Below are positions 39,261 to 49,529 of a DNA stretch of 64,000 bases, one piece after another. Positions within the stretch are counted from its first letter, which is position 1. Each line of letters starts with the position of its first letter. Below the pieces are notes generated by a model. That model did not search any database. It had not been told where the DNA came from and saw only the letters and a program-made list of their open reading frames with translations. The position numbers and the translations under genes are program-made. Origin of the DNA: an uncultured Anaerolineales bacterium (GTDB lineage Bacteria; Chloroflexota; Anaerolineae; Anaerolineales; UBA4823); NCBI GenBank assembly GCA_937928795.1, contig CALFWB010000066.1:1-64000 (forward strand), read 5' to 3'.

Positions 39261-41461
39261 AGCAGGTGGTTCAAAACATGCGCACCGGTCAAACAGAGTT
39301 GATCGAAACCCCTGTACCGGCCTTAAGACCTGGCTTTGTTTTGGTCAAGACGCGTGCTTCGTTGGTTTCAGCCGGCACCGAGCGGATGTTAGTGGAATTT
39401 GGCAGCAAAAGCTTAATTGGAAAAGTGCGCTCTCGCCCGGACTTAGCCCGCCAAGTGCTGGAAAAAGCTCGTCAGGAAGGAGTGCTTACTACTCTGGAGA
39501 TGGCTTTCAACCGCTTGGATCAGGTTATGCCCTTAGGATATTCCTCAATGGGGAAAGTTGTTGCTGTTGGGGAAGGTGTGGATGGGATTGAAGTCGGTCA
39601 GCGGGTAGCCTGTGGCGGTGGAGGATACGCCGTACACGCCGAATATGCGGTAGTGCCTAGGAACTTAGTGGTCCGGGTGCCAGCAACGATTGATGATGAG
39701 TCGGCGGCTTTTGCAACGGTTGGAGCAATCGGGATGCATGCCTTTCGTCTGGCTAACGCGCAGGTTGGCGAGCGCATTGCTGTAATCGGGATGGGTCTGA
39801 TCGGTTTTATGGCTGCTCTGGTCGCTCGGGCAGCCGGTTGTGGGGTGGCGGCTTTTGAGTTAAATTCTTGGCGGTTAGAGCTTGCCCAAGCATTGGGATT
39901 TGTTGCCATTCAGCCCGAACGAGCTCTCGAATTGACACCAACCTTCACCGAGGGGCAGGGATTTGATGCCGTTATCATTGCAGCCGATACGCCTTCCTCT
40001 GAACCGGTCGAGTTGGCCGCTGCGATTGCTCGTTCGCGGGCAACGATTGTTGCAGCGGGTGCAGTGGGGGAAAATCTGCCTCGCAAGCCTTATTATGAGA
40101 AAGAACTCTTTTTCGTAAATTCGCGCTCGTATGGACCCGGACGCTACGACCCGCTTTACGAAGAGAATGGTATCGACTATCCGATTGACTATGTGCGTTG
40201 GACAGAGGGACGGAATTTAGCCGCCTTCCTCACTCTGATTGAAAAGGGGCTCATCGATGTAAAGCCATTGATTACCCATCGCTTCCCAATTGACCAAGCT
40301 GAACAAGCCTATGCTTTGATTTCTGGGAAGAAAGAAGAACCGTTTCTAGCAGTTTTGTTCCATTATGCAGATCAAGCTTCTGAACCTACGCCTACGGTTC
40401 AATTTTCCCTGCCGCAAACACCGAGCCGGTCGAAGAGGTCGCACTTGCCGGTGCGCCTAGGGATCATCGGGGCAGGGAACTTTGCCTCGCTAGTGCTTTT
40501 GCCCATTCTCAAACGCACAAGCGGGGTAGAGTTGAGAGGAATTGCTTCCGCTGGGGGATTGTCTGCGCAGCATTTAGGGCAGAAATACAAGGTTCGTTAT
40601 GCAACCAGTGACGTGGCTCAGATTTTATCGGACAATGAAATTGATGCGGTTGTCATCTTAACCCGTCATCATCTCCATGCACAACAAGCTGCTGCAGCGC
40701 TGCGCGCAGGAAAGCACGTCTTTTGTGAAAAACCACTTGCCATCAACGACTCCGACCTTACCCTTATCCGAGATGTTCTGCTTGAGATAGAGACGATAGG
40801 TTCCGCAAACGGGGCGAGTCCCTTGTTGATGGTTGGTTTTAATCGGCGCTTTGCGCCGTTCGTTCAAGCGCTGCAACAATTTCTTGAACCGAGAACTCAA
40901 CCCGCTTATCTCCATTATCGGATCAACGCTGGCTATATCCCACGTACCCATTGGGTGCATGATCCGCAGCAAGGTGGGGGACGTTTGATCGGCGAGGTGT
41001 GCCACTTCTTAGACACGATTGTCTATCTTCTCAACGAACTGCCCATCAAGGTCTGGGCTAAGGGTTTGCCGGATCAAAATTGGTATCGGGAGGATAATTT
41101 GGTCCTCCAATTTACCTTTGCGGACGGTTCGATTGGAGTGATTACTTACCTCGCCAATGGGGATAAAGCTTTTCCGAAAGAGCGCATTGAAGCCTTTTGT
41201 GGGGGGAAGGTAGCTGTGCTGGATGACTTTCGGCGTTTGGAATTGGTCAAGGGCGGAAGTCGCCGGGTAGAGCGCAATTGGCTACGGCAGGATAAGGGCC
41301 ATGCTGCTGAGATGCGCGCCTTCCTTCAGGCAATTTCAAAAACTGGGAGCCCACCGATCCCTTATCCGCAGCTCTTCGGGGTCACTCAAGCGATCTTAGC
41401 CGCTCAACAGGCCCTTCATTCGGGGAAAGAGGAAACCATTTCCTATATGGACTTAGGATGA
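39257..41461 (+). CDS. Bi-domain oxidoreductase (zinc-binding dehydrogenase + Gfo/Idh/MocA)
   Basis: MDR N-terminal half; C-terminal LGIIGAGNFASLVLLPILK and GKHVFCEKPLA. Confidence 0.92.
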   Translation: MKQVVQNMRTGQTELIETPVPALRPGFVLVKTRASLVSAGTERMLVEFGSKSLIGKVRSRPDLARQVLEKARQEGVLTTLEMAFNRLDQVMPLGYSSMGKVVAVGEGVDGIEVGQRVACGGGGYAVHAEYAVVPRNLVVRVPATIDDESAAFATVGAIGMHAFRLANAQVGERIAVIGMGLIGFMAALVARAAGCGVAAFELNSWRLELAQALGFVAIQPERALELTPTFTEGQGFDAVIIAADTPSSEPVELAAAIARSRATIVAAGAVGENLPRKPYYEKELFFVNSRSYGPGRYDPLYEENGIDYPIDYVRWTEGRNLAAFLTLIEKGLIDVKPLITHRFPIDQAEQAYALISGKKEEPFLAVLFHYADQASEPTPTVQFSLPQTPSRSKRSHLPVRLGIIGAGNFASLVLLPILKRTSGVELRGIASAGGLSAQHLGQKYKVRYATSDVAQILSDNEIDAVVILTRHHLHAQQAAAALRAGKHVFCEKPLAINDSDLTLIRDVLLEIETIGSANGASPLLMVGFNRRFAPFVQALQQFLEPRTQPAYLHYRINAGYIPRTHWVHDPQQGGGRLIGEVCHFLDTIVYLLNELPIKVWAKGLPDQNWYREDNLVLQFTFADGSIGVITYLANGDKAFPKERIEAFCGGKVAVLDDFRRLELVKGGSRRVERNWLRQDKGHAAEMRAFLQAISKTGSPPIPYPQLFGVTQAILAAQQALHSGKEETISYMDLG

Positions 41462-43506
41462 CTTTCGCCAAGCGCCTTTGGCTAGCTTTTCGAGCTGCAA
41501 GAGAATTGGGGATTGCCCAAACTTGCCACTATGCTTGGTATCAATTGACTCTTCGCACTGGGCTTACGGAGCAAATGAGTCGCAAGGCGCTTGAACGGGC
41601 TTTGAACGGTGCACGGGGGGTAGGTTTTCAGCCGTTATTTGAGTTACCTTCAGCGCATTCCCTTCGAGTTGTGCTTGGCGATCAAGTTGGAGCATTGCTT
41701 GACGAGGCAGAAGAGATTTGCGCCGGCAAGATGCGCGTGTTTGGTTCCCAAGTGATGGAATTAAGGGTTCCTCCAAAGAAAGCCGACCTTTGGTTCACGC
41801 AGATAGAACGCTCCCTAAACCGTTCCGAAAACGAGGATTTTGACCTCAAAATGGTCTGGGAAGCGGCTCGTTTCGGCTGGGTTTACCCTTTGGCACGGGC
41901 ATATCGGTTGCAATCGCAGGAACGCTATGCCGAGCGGTTTTGGGAGGAGATCGAGTCCTTTCTGGAAAACCATCCTCCGTACACTGGCTTCCAGTGGTTG
42001 TCGGCTCAGGAGGTGGCATTGCGTTTGATCGCTTGGACGTTTGGCTTCCAAGTTTTTCGAGGCGCCTCTTCCAGTACGGAAAAACGCCAACAACGATTGC
42101 TTGAAGCCCTAGCTATCCACGCTGCGCGCATTCCCAGTACGGTGCATTATGCCTTTGCTCAAAACAACAATCATCTCCTTAGTGAAGCGGTTGGCTTAAT
42201 GACGGCTGGCTGGGTGCTCGCAGAGCACCCTCTCGCTAGGAGTTGGTGGCAACAAGGCTGGAATTGGTTCGTGAGCGGGTTGCGGAGGCAGATTGCCGAA
42301 GATGGGACCTATGTTCAACACAGCACGAATTACCACCGTTTGATGCTCCAACTGGCGCTTTGGGCGCATCTTTTAGCCGTAGGCAGGGGAGAAGCATTCC
42401 CAGAGGAGATCACCAAACGCCTTGCCGAAGCGGCGAGATGGCTCAAGGATTGTTGTGAACCACGCAACGGGTGTGTACCAAATCTGGGCCCCAATGATGG
42501 GGCTTATATCCAACCCCTAAGTCAGAGTCCCTTTGAGGATTTCCGCCCGGTTATCCAGTCTGCCTATCGAGCGTTTGTCGGTGAGGTGGCTTTTGGCGCA
42601 GGATGTTGGGATGAGATGAGCCTTTGGTACGGCGTTTGGCAGGGGGAGCCCTCCGCGTGGGAGGAATCTAGGAAAACCGCTGCGGCTGTTCAAAGCGAGC
42701 GTTTTTCGACTCGTCCGAATTCATGGGTTTTGCTTCACTCACAGGATCGATCGACTTGGGCAGCCTTGCGTTGCCCGCGCTTTTTCTCCCGTCCCACCCA
42801 CGCCGATCTTCTCCACGTTGATTTGTGGTGGGAAGGGATAAATCTGGCATGCGATGCCGGCACCTATCGTTATACCGCTTTACCTCCTTGGGATAATTCT
42901 CTGTCGGAGGCGTTCTACCACAACACGATTACGATTAACAGTTGCAACCCAATGACTCGAGCGGGAAAATTCCTTTGGTTGGATTGGGCAAAGACAAAGA
43001 TTTTGGAATGGCGCATGGATAGCGTAAGAAATGAGGTCATGGTTGGAGCTGAGCATAACGGATACCGTTCGTTTGGCGTTCGCCTGCGCCGATGGCTTAC
43101 CCTTCAGGATGATCATCGCTGGGTGATTCAAGATGAACTGGAACCGAGCAGAGGAAAAGGGCAGCTATCTAGGCATTGGATAGGCTTGCATTGGTTAATC
43201 CATCCCTGTAATTGGCAGGTTTTTACAGAAGAAGAGGGTTGGCGATTGTTATTGCAGCTTGATGCACGGCAAATTTGTTTAAGGCTGCGCGCCCCAAGGC
43301 AATTCAGGTTGTGCATCGTCCAAGCTGGGAGGGTGGTGTTCGGTGAGGGCGAAGAAAGGATGGTTTACGGTTTCCGCTCGCCAAACTATAATTTGCTCCA
43401 ACCAGCCCTTTCCGTTATCTTGGAGGGGCAGGCAACTTTGCCTACCACGCTCGAGACGATTTGGGATTTGCCAGTCAAATCTACATACCAAGACGAAAAG
43501 GCATGA
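41458..43506 (+). CDS. Heparinase II/III family (alginate lyase-like) protein
   Basis: AQNNNHLLSEAVGLMTAG, DGTYVQHSTNYHRLMLQLALW, HADLLHVDLWWEGINLACDAGTYRY. Confidence 0.88.
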   Translation: MTFAKRLWLAFRAARELGIAQTCHYAWYQLTLRTGLTEQMSRKALERALNGARGVGFQPLFELPSAHSLRVVLGDQVGALLDEAEEICAGKMRVFGSQVMELRVPPKKADLWFTQIERSLNRSENEDFDLKMVWEAARFGWVYPLARAYRLQSQERYAERFWEEIESFLENHPPYTGFQWLSAQEVALRLIAWTFGFQVFRGASSSTEKRQQRLLEALAIHAARIPSTVHYAFAQNNNHLLSEAVGLMTAGWVLAEHPLARSWWQQGWNWFVSGLRRQIAEDGTYVQHSTNYHRLMLQLALWAHLLAVGRGEAFPEEITKRLAEAARWLKDCCEPRNGCVPNLGPNDGAYIQPLSQSPFEDFRPVIQSAYRAFVGEVAFGAGCWDEMSLWYGVWQGEPSAWEESRKTAAAVQSERFSTRPNSWVLLHSQDRSTWAALRCPRFFSRPTHADLLHVDLWWEGINLACDAGTYRYTALPPWDNSLSEAFYHNTITINSCNPMTRAGKFLWLDWAKTKILEWRMDSVRNEVMVGAEHNGYRSFGVRLRRWLTLQDDHRWVIQDELEPSRGKGQLSRHWIGLHWLIHPCNWQVFTEEEGWRLLLQLDARQICLRLRAPRQFRLCIVQAGRVVFGEGEERMVYGFRSPNYNLLQPALSVILEGQATLPTTLETIWDLPVKSTYQDEKA

Positions 43507-44723
43507 AAATTCTCCTGATCCATCAAGCGTTTGCAGCGCTGGATGAGCCGGGCGGAACGCGTCACCATGAGCTGGCTCGCTTCTTTGCCGAACGCGGTCA
43601 TGAAGTGGTAGTGATCACGAGCCCAATTAATTATATGACCGGCGCTGCGCAATCGTCGGAAAAGGCCGAGCGCATGAAAATCGGGGCGGGGGAAGTCGTT
43701 ATCCGCAGAGTGCCGGTTTATGGCGCCTTTCACCGCAGTTTTGTCCATCGCACGCTGAGTTTTATCAGCTTTATGTTCACCTCTCTTTGGTATGCCTTGC
43801 GCGTGAAGGAGGTAAGCGTTGTGTGGGGGACTTCTCCGCCCATCTTTCAGGTGATTACGGCTTGGTTGGTGGCGAAATTGAAACGCAATCCGCTCTTGTT
43901 GGAAGTGCGCGACCTCTGGCCAGCGTTTGCGATCCAAGTTGGGGTCTTGAAAAATCCCATCTTGATTGCTGCGTCCGAATGGCTGGAGCGGTTTCTGCTT
44001 CGTCAAGCCGACCTCGTAGTGGTCAATTCGCCCGGTTTTACAGCGCACGTTCGCGAACGAGGGGCAAAACGGGTCGAGGTCGTTCCTAATGGTTCGGACC
44101 CTAGTTTATTTGCTTCAAATGACAATAGCAATGAATTTCGGCGCAAACATGGCTTAGAAGATAAGTTTGTCGTTTTGTATGCTGGGGCGCACGGTTTGTC
44201 GAACGATTTGGATCAAGTTTTGGCGGCAGCAGAAGAGCTGCGCTTAATTCCTGAAATTGCTTTTGTGTTGGTTGGCGATGGCAAAGAAAAGCCTCGCTTG
44301 CAGCAAGAGGCGCTCCGAAGGGATCTAACGAATGTGCAATTTCTGCCGCCGGTGGCAAAAACCGAGATGGCAACCGTGTTGGGAGCGGCTGATGTTTGTC
44401 TGGCGATTTTGAAGCCGATCCCGCTTTATGGAACAGTTTTTCCAAACAAGGTGTTTGATTATATGGCAGCCGGTAAAGCGGTGTTGTTGGCTATTCCGGG
44501 TGTTATCCAAGAGGTCGTTGAGAAAAATCAAGCTGGCATGGCTGTTCCGCCTGGCGATCCTCATGCATTGGCACAAGCTGTGCTATCTTTATGCCAAGAT
44601 CGAGCGCTTGTCGCCGAAATGGGGAAAAACGGGCGCAAAGCGATTGAGGATCGTTTTCATCGTCAAAAGTTAGCTGCGGACTTTCTGGCTCTATTTGAAG
44701 AGTTAGGGTCGAGACAGGGTTAG
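43503..44723 (+). CDS. Glycosyltransferase family 4 (WbuB-like)
   Basis: MKILLIHQAFAALDEPGGTRHHELARFFAERGHEVVVIT; KVFDYMAAGKAVLLA. Confidence 0.9.
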   Translation: MKILLIHQAFAALDEPGGTRHHELARFFAERGHEVVVITSPINYMTGAAQSSEKAERMKIGAGEVVIRRVPVYGAFHRSFVHRTLSFISFMFTSLWYALRVKEVSVVWGTSPPIFQVITAWLVAKLKRNPLLLEVRDLWPAFAIQVGVLKNPILIAASEWLERFLLRQADLVVVNSPGFTAHVRERGAKRVEVVPNGSDPSLFASNDNSNEFRRKHGLEDKFVVLYAGAHGLSNDLDQVLAAAEELRLIPEIAFVLVGDGKEKPRLQQEALRRDLTNVQFLPPVAKTEMATVLGAADVCLAILKPIPLYGTVFPNKVFDYMAAGKAVLLAIPGVIQEVVEKNQAGMAVPPGDPHALAQAVLSLCQDRALVAEMGKNGRKAIEDRFHRQKLAADFLALFEELGSRQG

Positions 44724-45673
44724 TTTCGCTGGGCAATCCTCTCACTTAGATAGACCGGGGTGTTCCAATGGCGGTATTTGGGCAAGCAGCCGCGGATGGC
44801 TTTCTCAAAAGCCTCTCGTAACGCAGCGGTGATTGGGCCCATAACACCTGATCCGACCGGGCGATGATCAATGCGGGTGACGGCAACGATTTGGGCTGCC
44901 GATCCGGTTAGGAACAGTTCGTCACATAGGTAAACCTCAGTGCGGTCGATCGGGCGTTCCTGGGTGATCACGCCGAGTTCACCTTGGGCTAATTCGATCA
45001 CGGCACGCCGCGTGATGCCTTCGAGAATGTTTTCTGTGATTGGGGGTGTGATGAGCGTGCCATCCTTGACCATAAAAACGTTCATTGCGCTTCCTTCGGA
45101 GACATGGCCCTCTTGGGTTAGCACAAGCGCTTCATCGTAGCCTGCTAGCACCGCATCGGTTTTAATGAAGGCTGAGTTGATATAAGCGCCGCTGATCTTG
45201 CCTCGAGCTGGGATGGCATTATCATCAATGCGCCGCCAGGCCGAGAAGGTGACATGGGCGTTAGTGTCGTTTTTAAGATACCTTTCAAAGGGAAGGGCAA
45301 CAATGGCGAGTTCATCACGTAAATCGTGTAATCGCACTCCGATCACTTCATCTGCCTTGTAGGCAATGGGGCGAATGTAAATATCTTGGCGATAATTATC
45401 TTGGCGAATCAAGTCGACCGTTACTTGAGTTAAGCTTTCGGGGGTATGATTAAGCTCCATGCGGAGCAATTTAGCTGAGTTCAAGAAGCGGCGATAGTGA
45501 TCGATGGGGCGAAAAAGATACAGCTCCTCTTTCTCGGCGTTCCAATAGGCGCGTAAGCCGCCAAAAACGGCTGTGCCGTAGTTAAAGCCATGCGTCAACA
45601 CGCTAATTTTTGCTTCTGCATAAGGGACAATTTTGCCTTGAAAGTAGGCATGGGGAGGAATAGACATGGGCAT
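44720..45673 (-). CDS. ilvE: Branched-chain amino acid aminotransferase
   Basis: AKISVLTHGFNYGTAVFGGLRAYWN, GSAMNVFMVKDGTLITPP, ENILEGITRRAVIELA. Confidence 0.93.
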   Translation of the reverse strand: MPMSIPPHAYFQGKIVPYAEAKISVLTHGFNYGTAVFGGLRAYWNAEKEELYLFRPIDHYRRFLNSAKLLRMELNHTPESLTQVTVDLIRQDNYRQDIYIRPIAYKADEVIGVRLHDLRDELAIVALPFERYLKNDTNAHVTFSAWRRIDDNAIPARGKISGAYINSAFIKTDAVLAGYDEALVLTQEGHVSEGSAMNVFMVKDGTLITPPITENILEGITRRAVIELAQGELGVITQERPIDRTEVYLCDELFLTGSAAQIVAVTRIDHRPVGSGVMGPITAALREAFEKAIRGCLPKYRHWNTPVYLSERIAQRN

Positions 45674-45900
45674 TTTCTCCTACACCAAATTGTACAAAAC
45701 AGGGTGGATTTTCTATGATTATACTCCGAAGCGATGATTTTTTTGCCTGCCTCTAGGGTTCATCTAGGGTTTTCCAATCATCTAATCTCTTTTGCCTTCT
45801 TCTTGCGTCTTTGGTGTGCTTGAACGGTTCCCTCACTCCTCTCCCAGAGGGAGAGGGGAGACCCTAGCGCCGCACTGAGCCTGACGAAGTGCTGGTAGGT

Positions 45901-45965
45901 TGAGCTTGTCGAAGGGCGCTGTCCTGAGCTTGTCGAAGGGCGCTGTCCTGAGCTTGTCGAAGGGA
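45901..45965. repeat. ~2.7 tandem copies of a 24-bp unit TGAGCTTGTCGAAGGGCGCTGTCC
   Basis: Identical units 45901-45924 and 45925-45948 plus partial 45949-45965; degenerate unit upstream near 45876. Confidence 0.92.
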
Positions 45966-46110
45966 TGAGGGCACAAGGTTTGATCCTAATAAGTTTTTGA
46001 AAAGCCCTGCCTTGAGACAAATCTGTCTATTCAAAGTGGTAACGTTGGAGTATGATTGGGGTTGTTTTCTATGGGAATCAACTGGAGGAGGATGATTGGA
46101 GGCGGATAAG

Positions 46111-47010
46111 ATGAAACGCGCAGTGAGCATTAGTATCGGCTCATCAAAACGAGATAAGAGCGTAGAAGTGCAACTTTTGGGGGAAACTGTGCTAATCGAG
46201 CGCATTGGTACCGATGGGGATATGGAGAAAGCGGCGCGGCTCTATCAAGAGTTAGATGGAAAAGTAGATGCCTTTGGCGTGGGTGGGGCAGATTTAGGCG
46301 TCATGGTGGATCGGAAGTGGTATCCCTTGTATTCTGTGCAGCCGATGGTGCGCTTTGTCCAGAAAACCCCATTGGTTGATGGAGCTGGATTGAAAAATTC
46401 CCTAGAATACCGCCTAGCGCCTTTTATTAATGAGAAAATTGGGGAGTACGTGAAGGAGCGCAAGGCTTTTATTACTGTCGGCGTTGATCGTTGGGGCATG
46501 GCTTGCTCCTTTGCTGAGCATGGATATGAATGTGTATTTGGCGATATGATGTTCGCTTTGGGGTTGCCCATTCCGATTCGGAAGACGTCAACGCTCAAAG
46601 TTTTAGCCGCGATTCTGATGCCAATTGCCGGTCGCTTTCCGTTTGAATGGCTCTATCCAACCGGTGAAAAACAAGAACAGCGCATCCCCAAGTGGGAAAA
46701 ATATTATCAGTGGGCGACCGTGATCGCCGGCGATTGTCATTACGTCAAACGGCACATGCCTGAGCGGTTAGATGGAAAAGTGATTGCGACAAACACAACC
46801 ACAACCTCTGATGTGGAGTTGTTCCGTCAGGCAGGTGTGAAATATCTGATAACCTCAACCCCGGTTTTGGACGGGCGTTCTTTTGGGACGAACATGATGG
46901 AGGCCGCCCTCATCGCAGCCAGTGGGAAGGGGCGTAAATTGACTGTTGAGGAGTTAAACGAACTATTAGATCAGATTGGTCTGCAACCCCAACTTCAGGA
47001 GTTAAATTGA
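46111..47010 (+). CDS. Conserved hypothetical protein (quinate 5-dehydrogenase-like annotation in relatives)
   Basis: 300-aa intact ORF coupled to the downstream nucleotidyltransferase; family assignment from recollection. Confidence 0.6.
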   Translation: MKRAVSISIGSSKRDKSVEVQLLGETVLIERIGTDGDMEKAARLYQELDGKVDAFGVGGADLGVMVDRKWYPLYSVQPMVRFVQKTPLVDGAGLKNSLEYRLAPFINEKIGEYVKERKAFITVGVDRWGMACSFAEHGYECVFGDMMFALGLPIPIRKTSTLKVLAAILMPIAGRFPFEWLYPTGEKQEQRIPKWEKYYQWATVIAGDCHYVKRHMPERLDGKVIATNTTTTSDVELFRQAGVKYLITSTPVLDGRSFGTNMMEAALIAASGKGRKLTVEELNELLDQIGLQPQLQELN

Positions 47011-47801
47011 TGCTTCCTGCCATAGTCACTGCTGGTGGAATTCCTCAAGCAGGGGAACCCCTTTACCCATTGTCCCAGGGAAGGGCAAAAGCTTTACTAC
47101 CTATTGCTGGCAAACCGATGATTCGATGGGTACTGGAGGCGTTGCAAGAGGCAGAGCAAATTAGCCGAGTCATTGTTGTAGGGGCGCTGCTGCCAGAAGA
47201 GATGCGAACAAGCAAAGTCCAGGCAACTATTCCCAATCAGGGAGATATGCTGTCGAATATCCTTGCGGGAATGCAGAAGGTTTTGGAGTTGGAACCAAAG
47301 GCGCATCACGTGGTCTTGGTATCATCGGATATTCCAGCGATCACAGGGAAGATTGTCGATTGGTTGGTGCAGACAACCATGCAAACTGATGAAGATGTTT
47401 ATTACACGGTGATTGAGCGGCGGGTGATGGAAGCCAAATACCCCCAATCGCGGCGTTCGTACACTCGCCTGAAGGATATCGAGGTCTGCGGTGGTGATAT
47501 GAATGTTGTGCGGGCAACCCTGGCAGCGGAAAATCAAGAAATGTGGAAGAAAATTATTGCCGCCCGCAAAAATGTGTTCAAGCAGGCTGCTCTGATCGGT
47601 TTCGATACCTTGATCTTGCTTCTTCTCCGTCAGATCACCTTAGATAAAGCCGTTCGCACGGTGGCTGCGCGCATGAAGATCAGCGGGAGAGCAATCCTCT
47701 GTCCTTATGCAGAGCTGGGCATGGATATCGACAAGCCGCATCAATTTGAAATTGTTGAGGCAGATTTGCTTCGGCGTCTGGAGGAAATGAAAACAGCATG
47801 A
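47010..47801 (+). CDS. Nucleotidyltransferase family (MobA-like NTP transferase) protein
   Basis: PAIVTAGGIPQAGEPLYPLSQGRAKALLPIAGKPMIRWVLEAL. Confidence 0.82.
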   Translation: MLPAIVTAGGIPQAGEPLYPLSQGRAKALLPIAGKPMIRWVLEALQEAEQISRVIVVGALLPEEMRTSKVQATIPNQGDMLSNILAGMQKVLELEPKAHHVVLVSSDIPAITGKIVDWLVQTTMQTDEDVYYTVIERRVMEAKYPQSRRSYTRLKDIEVCGGDMNVVRATLAAENQEMWKKIIAARKNVFKQAALIGFDTLILLLLRQITLDKAVRTVAARMKISGRAILCPYAELGMDIDKPHQFEIVEADLLRRLEEMKTA

Positions 47802-48304
47802 ACCAATGGATGGAATGGGATGCGCAATTTAGCGGCAAACTGCGCATAGACAATCATTCTGCTTGGTTGAAGAACGTTGCAGCGCTTTTGGCTCATTCGG
47901 GAGATTCTTGGTTTTGGTTGATCGGTTTGCTCTTGGTGAGCATCTTCTTCCCTGCTTTAAGACAAGTTGCTGTTCTATACGCTGCCTCGATTTTGATTTT
48001 GGCAATCTTGGTCTTAGGCATCAAATTCTCGATTAAGAGGCAAAGACCATCGGGTGAGTGGGGAGGGATTTATCGGCGCACCGATCCGCATTCCTTCCCC
48101 TCTGGACATGCGGCGCGCGCAACTTTATTGGCGATTTTAGGGTTAGGGCTAGGGCCACCGTTGTGGGGGATTGGCTTGCTAATTTGGGCGCCGCTGGTCA
48201 GTCTTTCTCGGGTATGTTTAGGACTTCACTATTTGTCAGACGTTCTGGCTGGGGCAATCTTAGGAGCTTGTGTTGGCTTAATATGCCTAAGGATATTTGC
48301 TTAG
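47798..48304 (+). CDS. PAP2 family phosphatase
   Basis: KFSIKRQRPSGEWGG, SFPSGHAARAT, SRVCLGLHYLSDVLAG. Confidence 0.92.
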   Translation: MNQWMEWDAQFSGKLRIDNHSAWLKNVAALLAHSGDSWFWLIGLLLVSIFFPALRQVAVLYAASILILAILVLGIKFSIKRQRPSGEWGGIYRRTDPHSFPSGHAARATLLAILGLGLGPPLWGIGLLIWAPLVSLSRVCLGLHYLSDVLAGAILGACVGLICLRIFA

Positions 48305-49374
48305 GGCAGCGAGAGTGGTCGTTTTCCTAATTCGGCTTTGAAGTTTTCCAATACATCGATCGGCGTAGGATCAATCCCATAAGCCATGGCAAGGTAATAG
48401 GCAATATAATCCCCTAACAGGAGGCTGGTCCACAAGTGGGCAAGGAGCGTATCCCCTTCGGCGTCGAGAAAATCGGTGCCTAATCCTTGTAACATAAACT
48501 CCTGCTTGGTCATTTCCAAACGTTGTTGATGACGGGGGTGGAGGAAGCGAGAACGGAGAAATAGGGCAACAATTTGGGTCATCAACTTTTCAGGGTTTTG
48601 GGTACCTGTTAGGGTATTGTGGTTTGCTTCTGGGATCTCCTCAAACTGCGCCCAGGCTTTAGCTAGTTCGTTGATTTGCGTTTTCCAACGACGGGCAACC
48701 GGGACAAGAAATCCAGCTCCGTAAACCGTAATCCATCTTCCAATTAATTGCCCAGCCATCCGTTTGGCAAGATTCTGCACGGTAGGGACTTGTGGGGCTA
48801 GCTTTTTCTGCAGTTCAGACAGTGCCTGAATGGCGCTTTGGAGCTCTGCAGTTGGATCGGGAATCGCATTGAGGCGATATAGAAGAGCTAGCATTAGGCT
48901 AAAAGAGTAACCGACCGCCGCGCGCGGCTGCCCTTTATACTCATATTTCCAAAGCGGAAAATTCATCTCGGCGGCAAGTTTGGCTAGTTTACCTCCTGTT
49001 GAAATCCCGATCAGAGAACAATTTCGTTTTTGCGCTAATTGCAAGGCATATAGGACTTCTTCGGTGTTCCCCGAATGAGAGGAACCGACCACGAGAAATG
49101 AAGGACCGCTTGCCCAAGCCGGAATCTCGTAATCTCGAATGAGGCTAAAGGGGATGGATAATTGATGCAGCACAGAGTGGCTGACCAGATCGGCGCCGAT
49201 CGCCGATCCACCGACACCTACAACAAGAATATGTTTCGGTGAATGGATTTCGCCTAACTCTTGAGTCATCCCAAGTTGCCAGCCTTTTTGTAATTGTTCG
49301 CCCAGGTGCTGAAGATGCCACAGCATGTCGTGGCGGTCATAACGAGGGTAAATGGTTAAGTCATCCAAGATCAT
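48301..49374 (-). CDS. Bifunctional phosphoglucose/phosphomannose isomerase (SIS domain)
   Basis: VVGVGGSAIGADLV, SHSGNTEEVLYAL, PEANHNTL; start set to MILDDLTIYPRYD. Confidence 0.88.
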   Translation of the reverse strand: MILDDLTIYPRYDRHDMLWHLQHLGEQLQKGWQLGMTQELGEIHSPKHILVVGVGGSAIGADLVSHSVLHQLSIPFSLIRDYEIPAWASGPSFLVVGSSHSGNTEEVLYALQLAQKRNCSLIGISTGGKLAKLAAEMNFPLWKYEYKGQPRAAVGYSFSLMLALLYRLNAIPDPTAELQSAIQALSELQKKLAPQVPTVQNLAKRMAGQLIGRWITVYGAGFLVPVARRWKTQINELAKAWAQFEEIPEANHNTLTGTQNPEKLMTQIVALFLRSRFLHPRHQQRLEMTKQEFMLQGLGTDFLDAEGDTLLAHLWTSLLLGDYIAYYLAMAYGIDPTPIDVLENFKAELGKRPLSLP

Positions 49375-49529
49375 AGCCTCTCCCGGTAGATTGTGTTTGC
49401 AGGCGTATTTTAACGCCAATTTGGCGTTTGCTATCCCTCTTTCTTTTCTCAGATTCTGTTCGCAGGCGGAGACCCCTGTGACTCAGCAGTGTTGCTGCAA
49501 GGCAGACAGCTTCATTTGCTGCGATGACA

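Noticed and set aside
49375-49529. ORFs 49352-49636 (+) and 49361-49615 (-)
   Set aside because: Overlap each other and the rsmI/isomerase ends, no recognisable motifs; likely spurious
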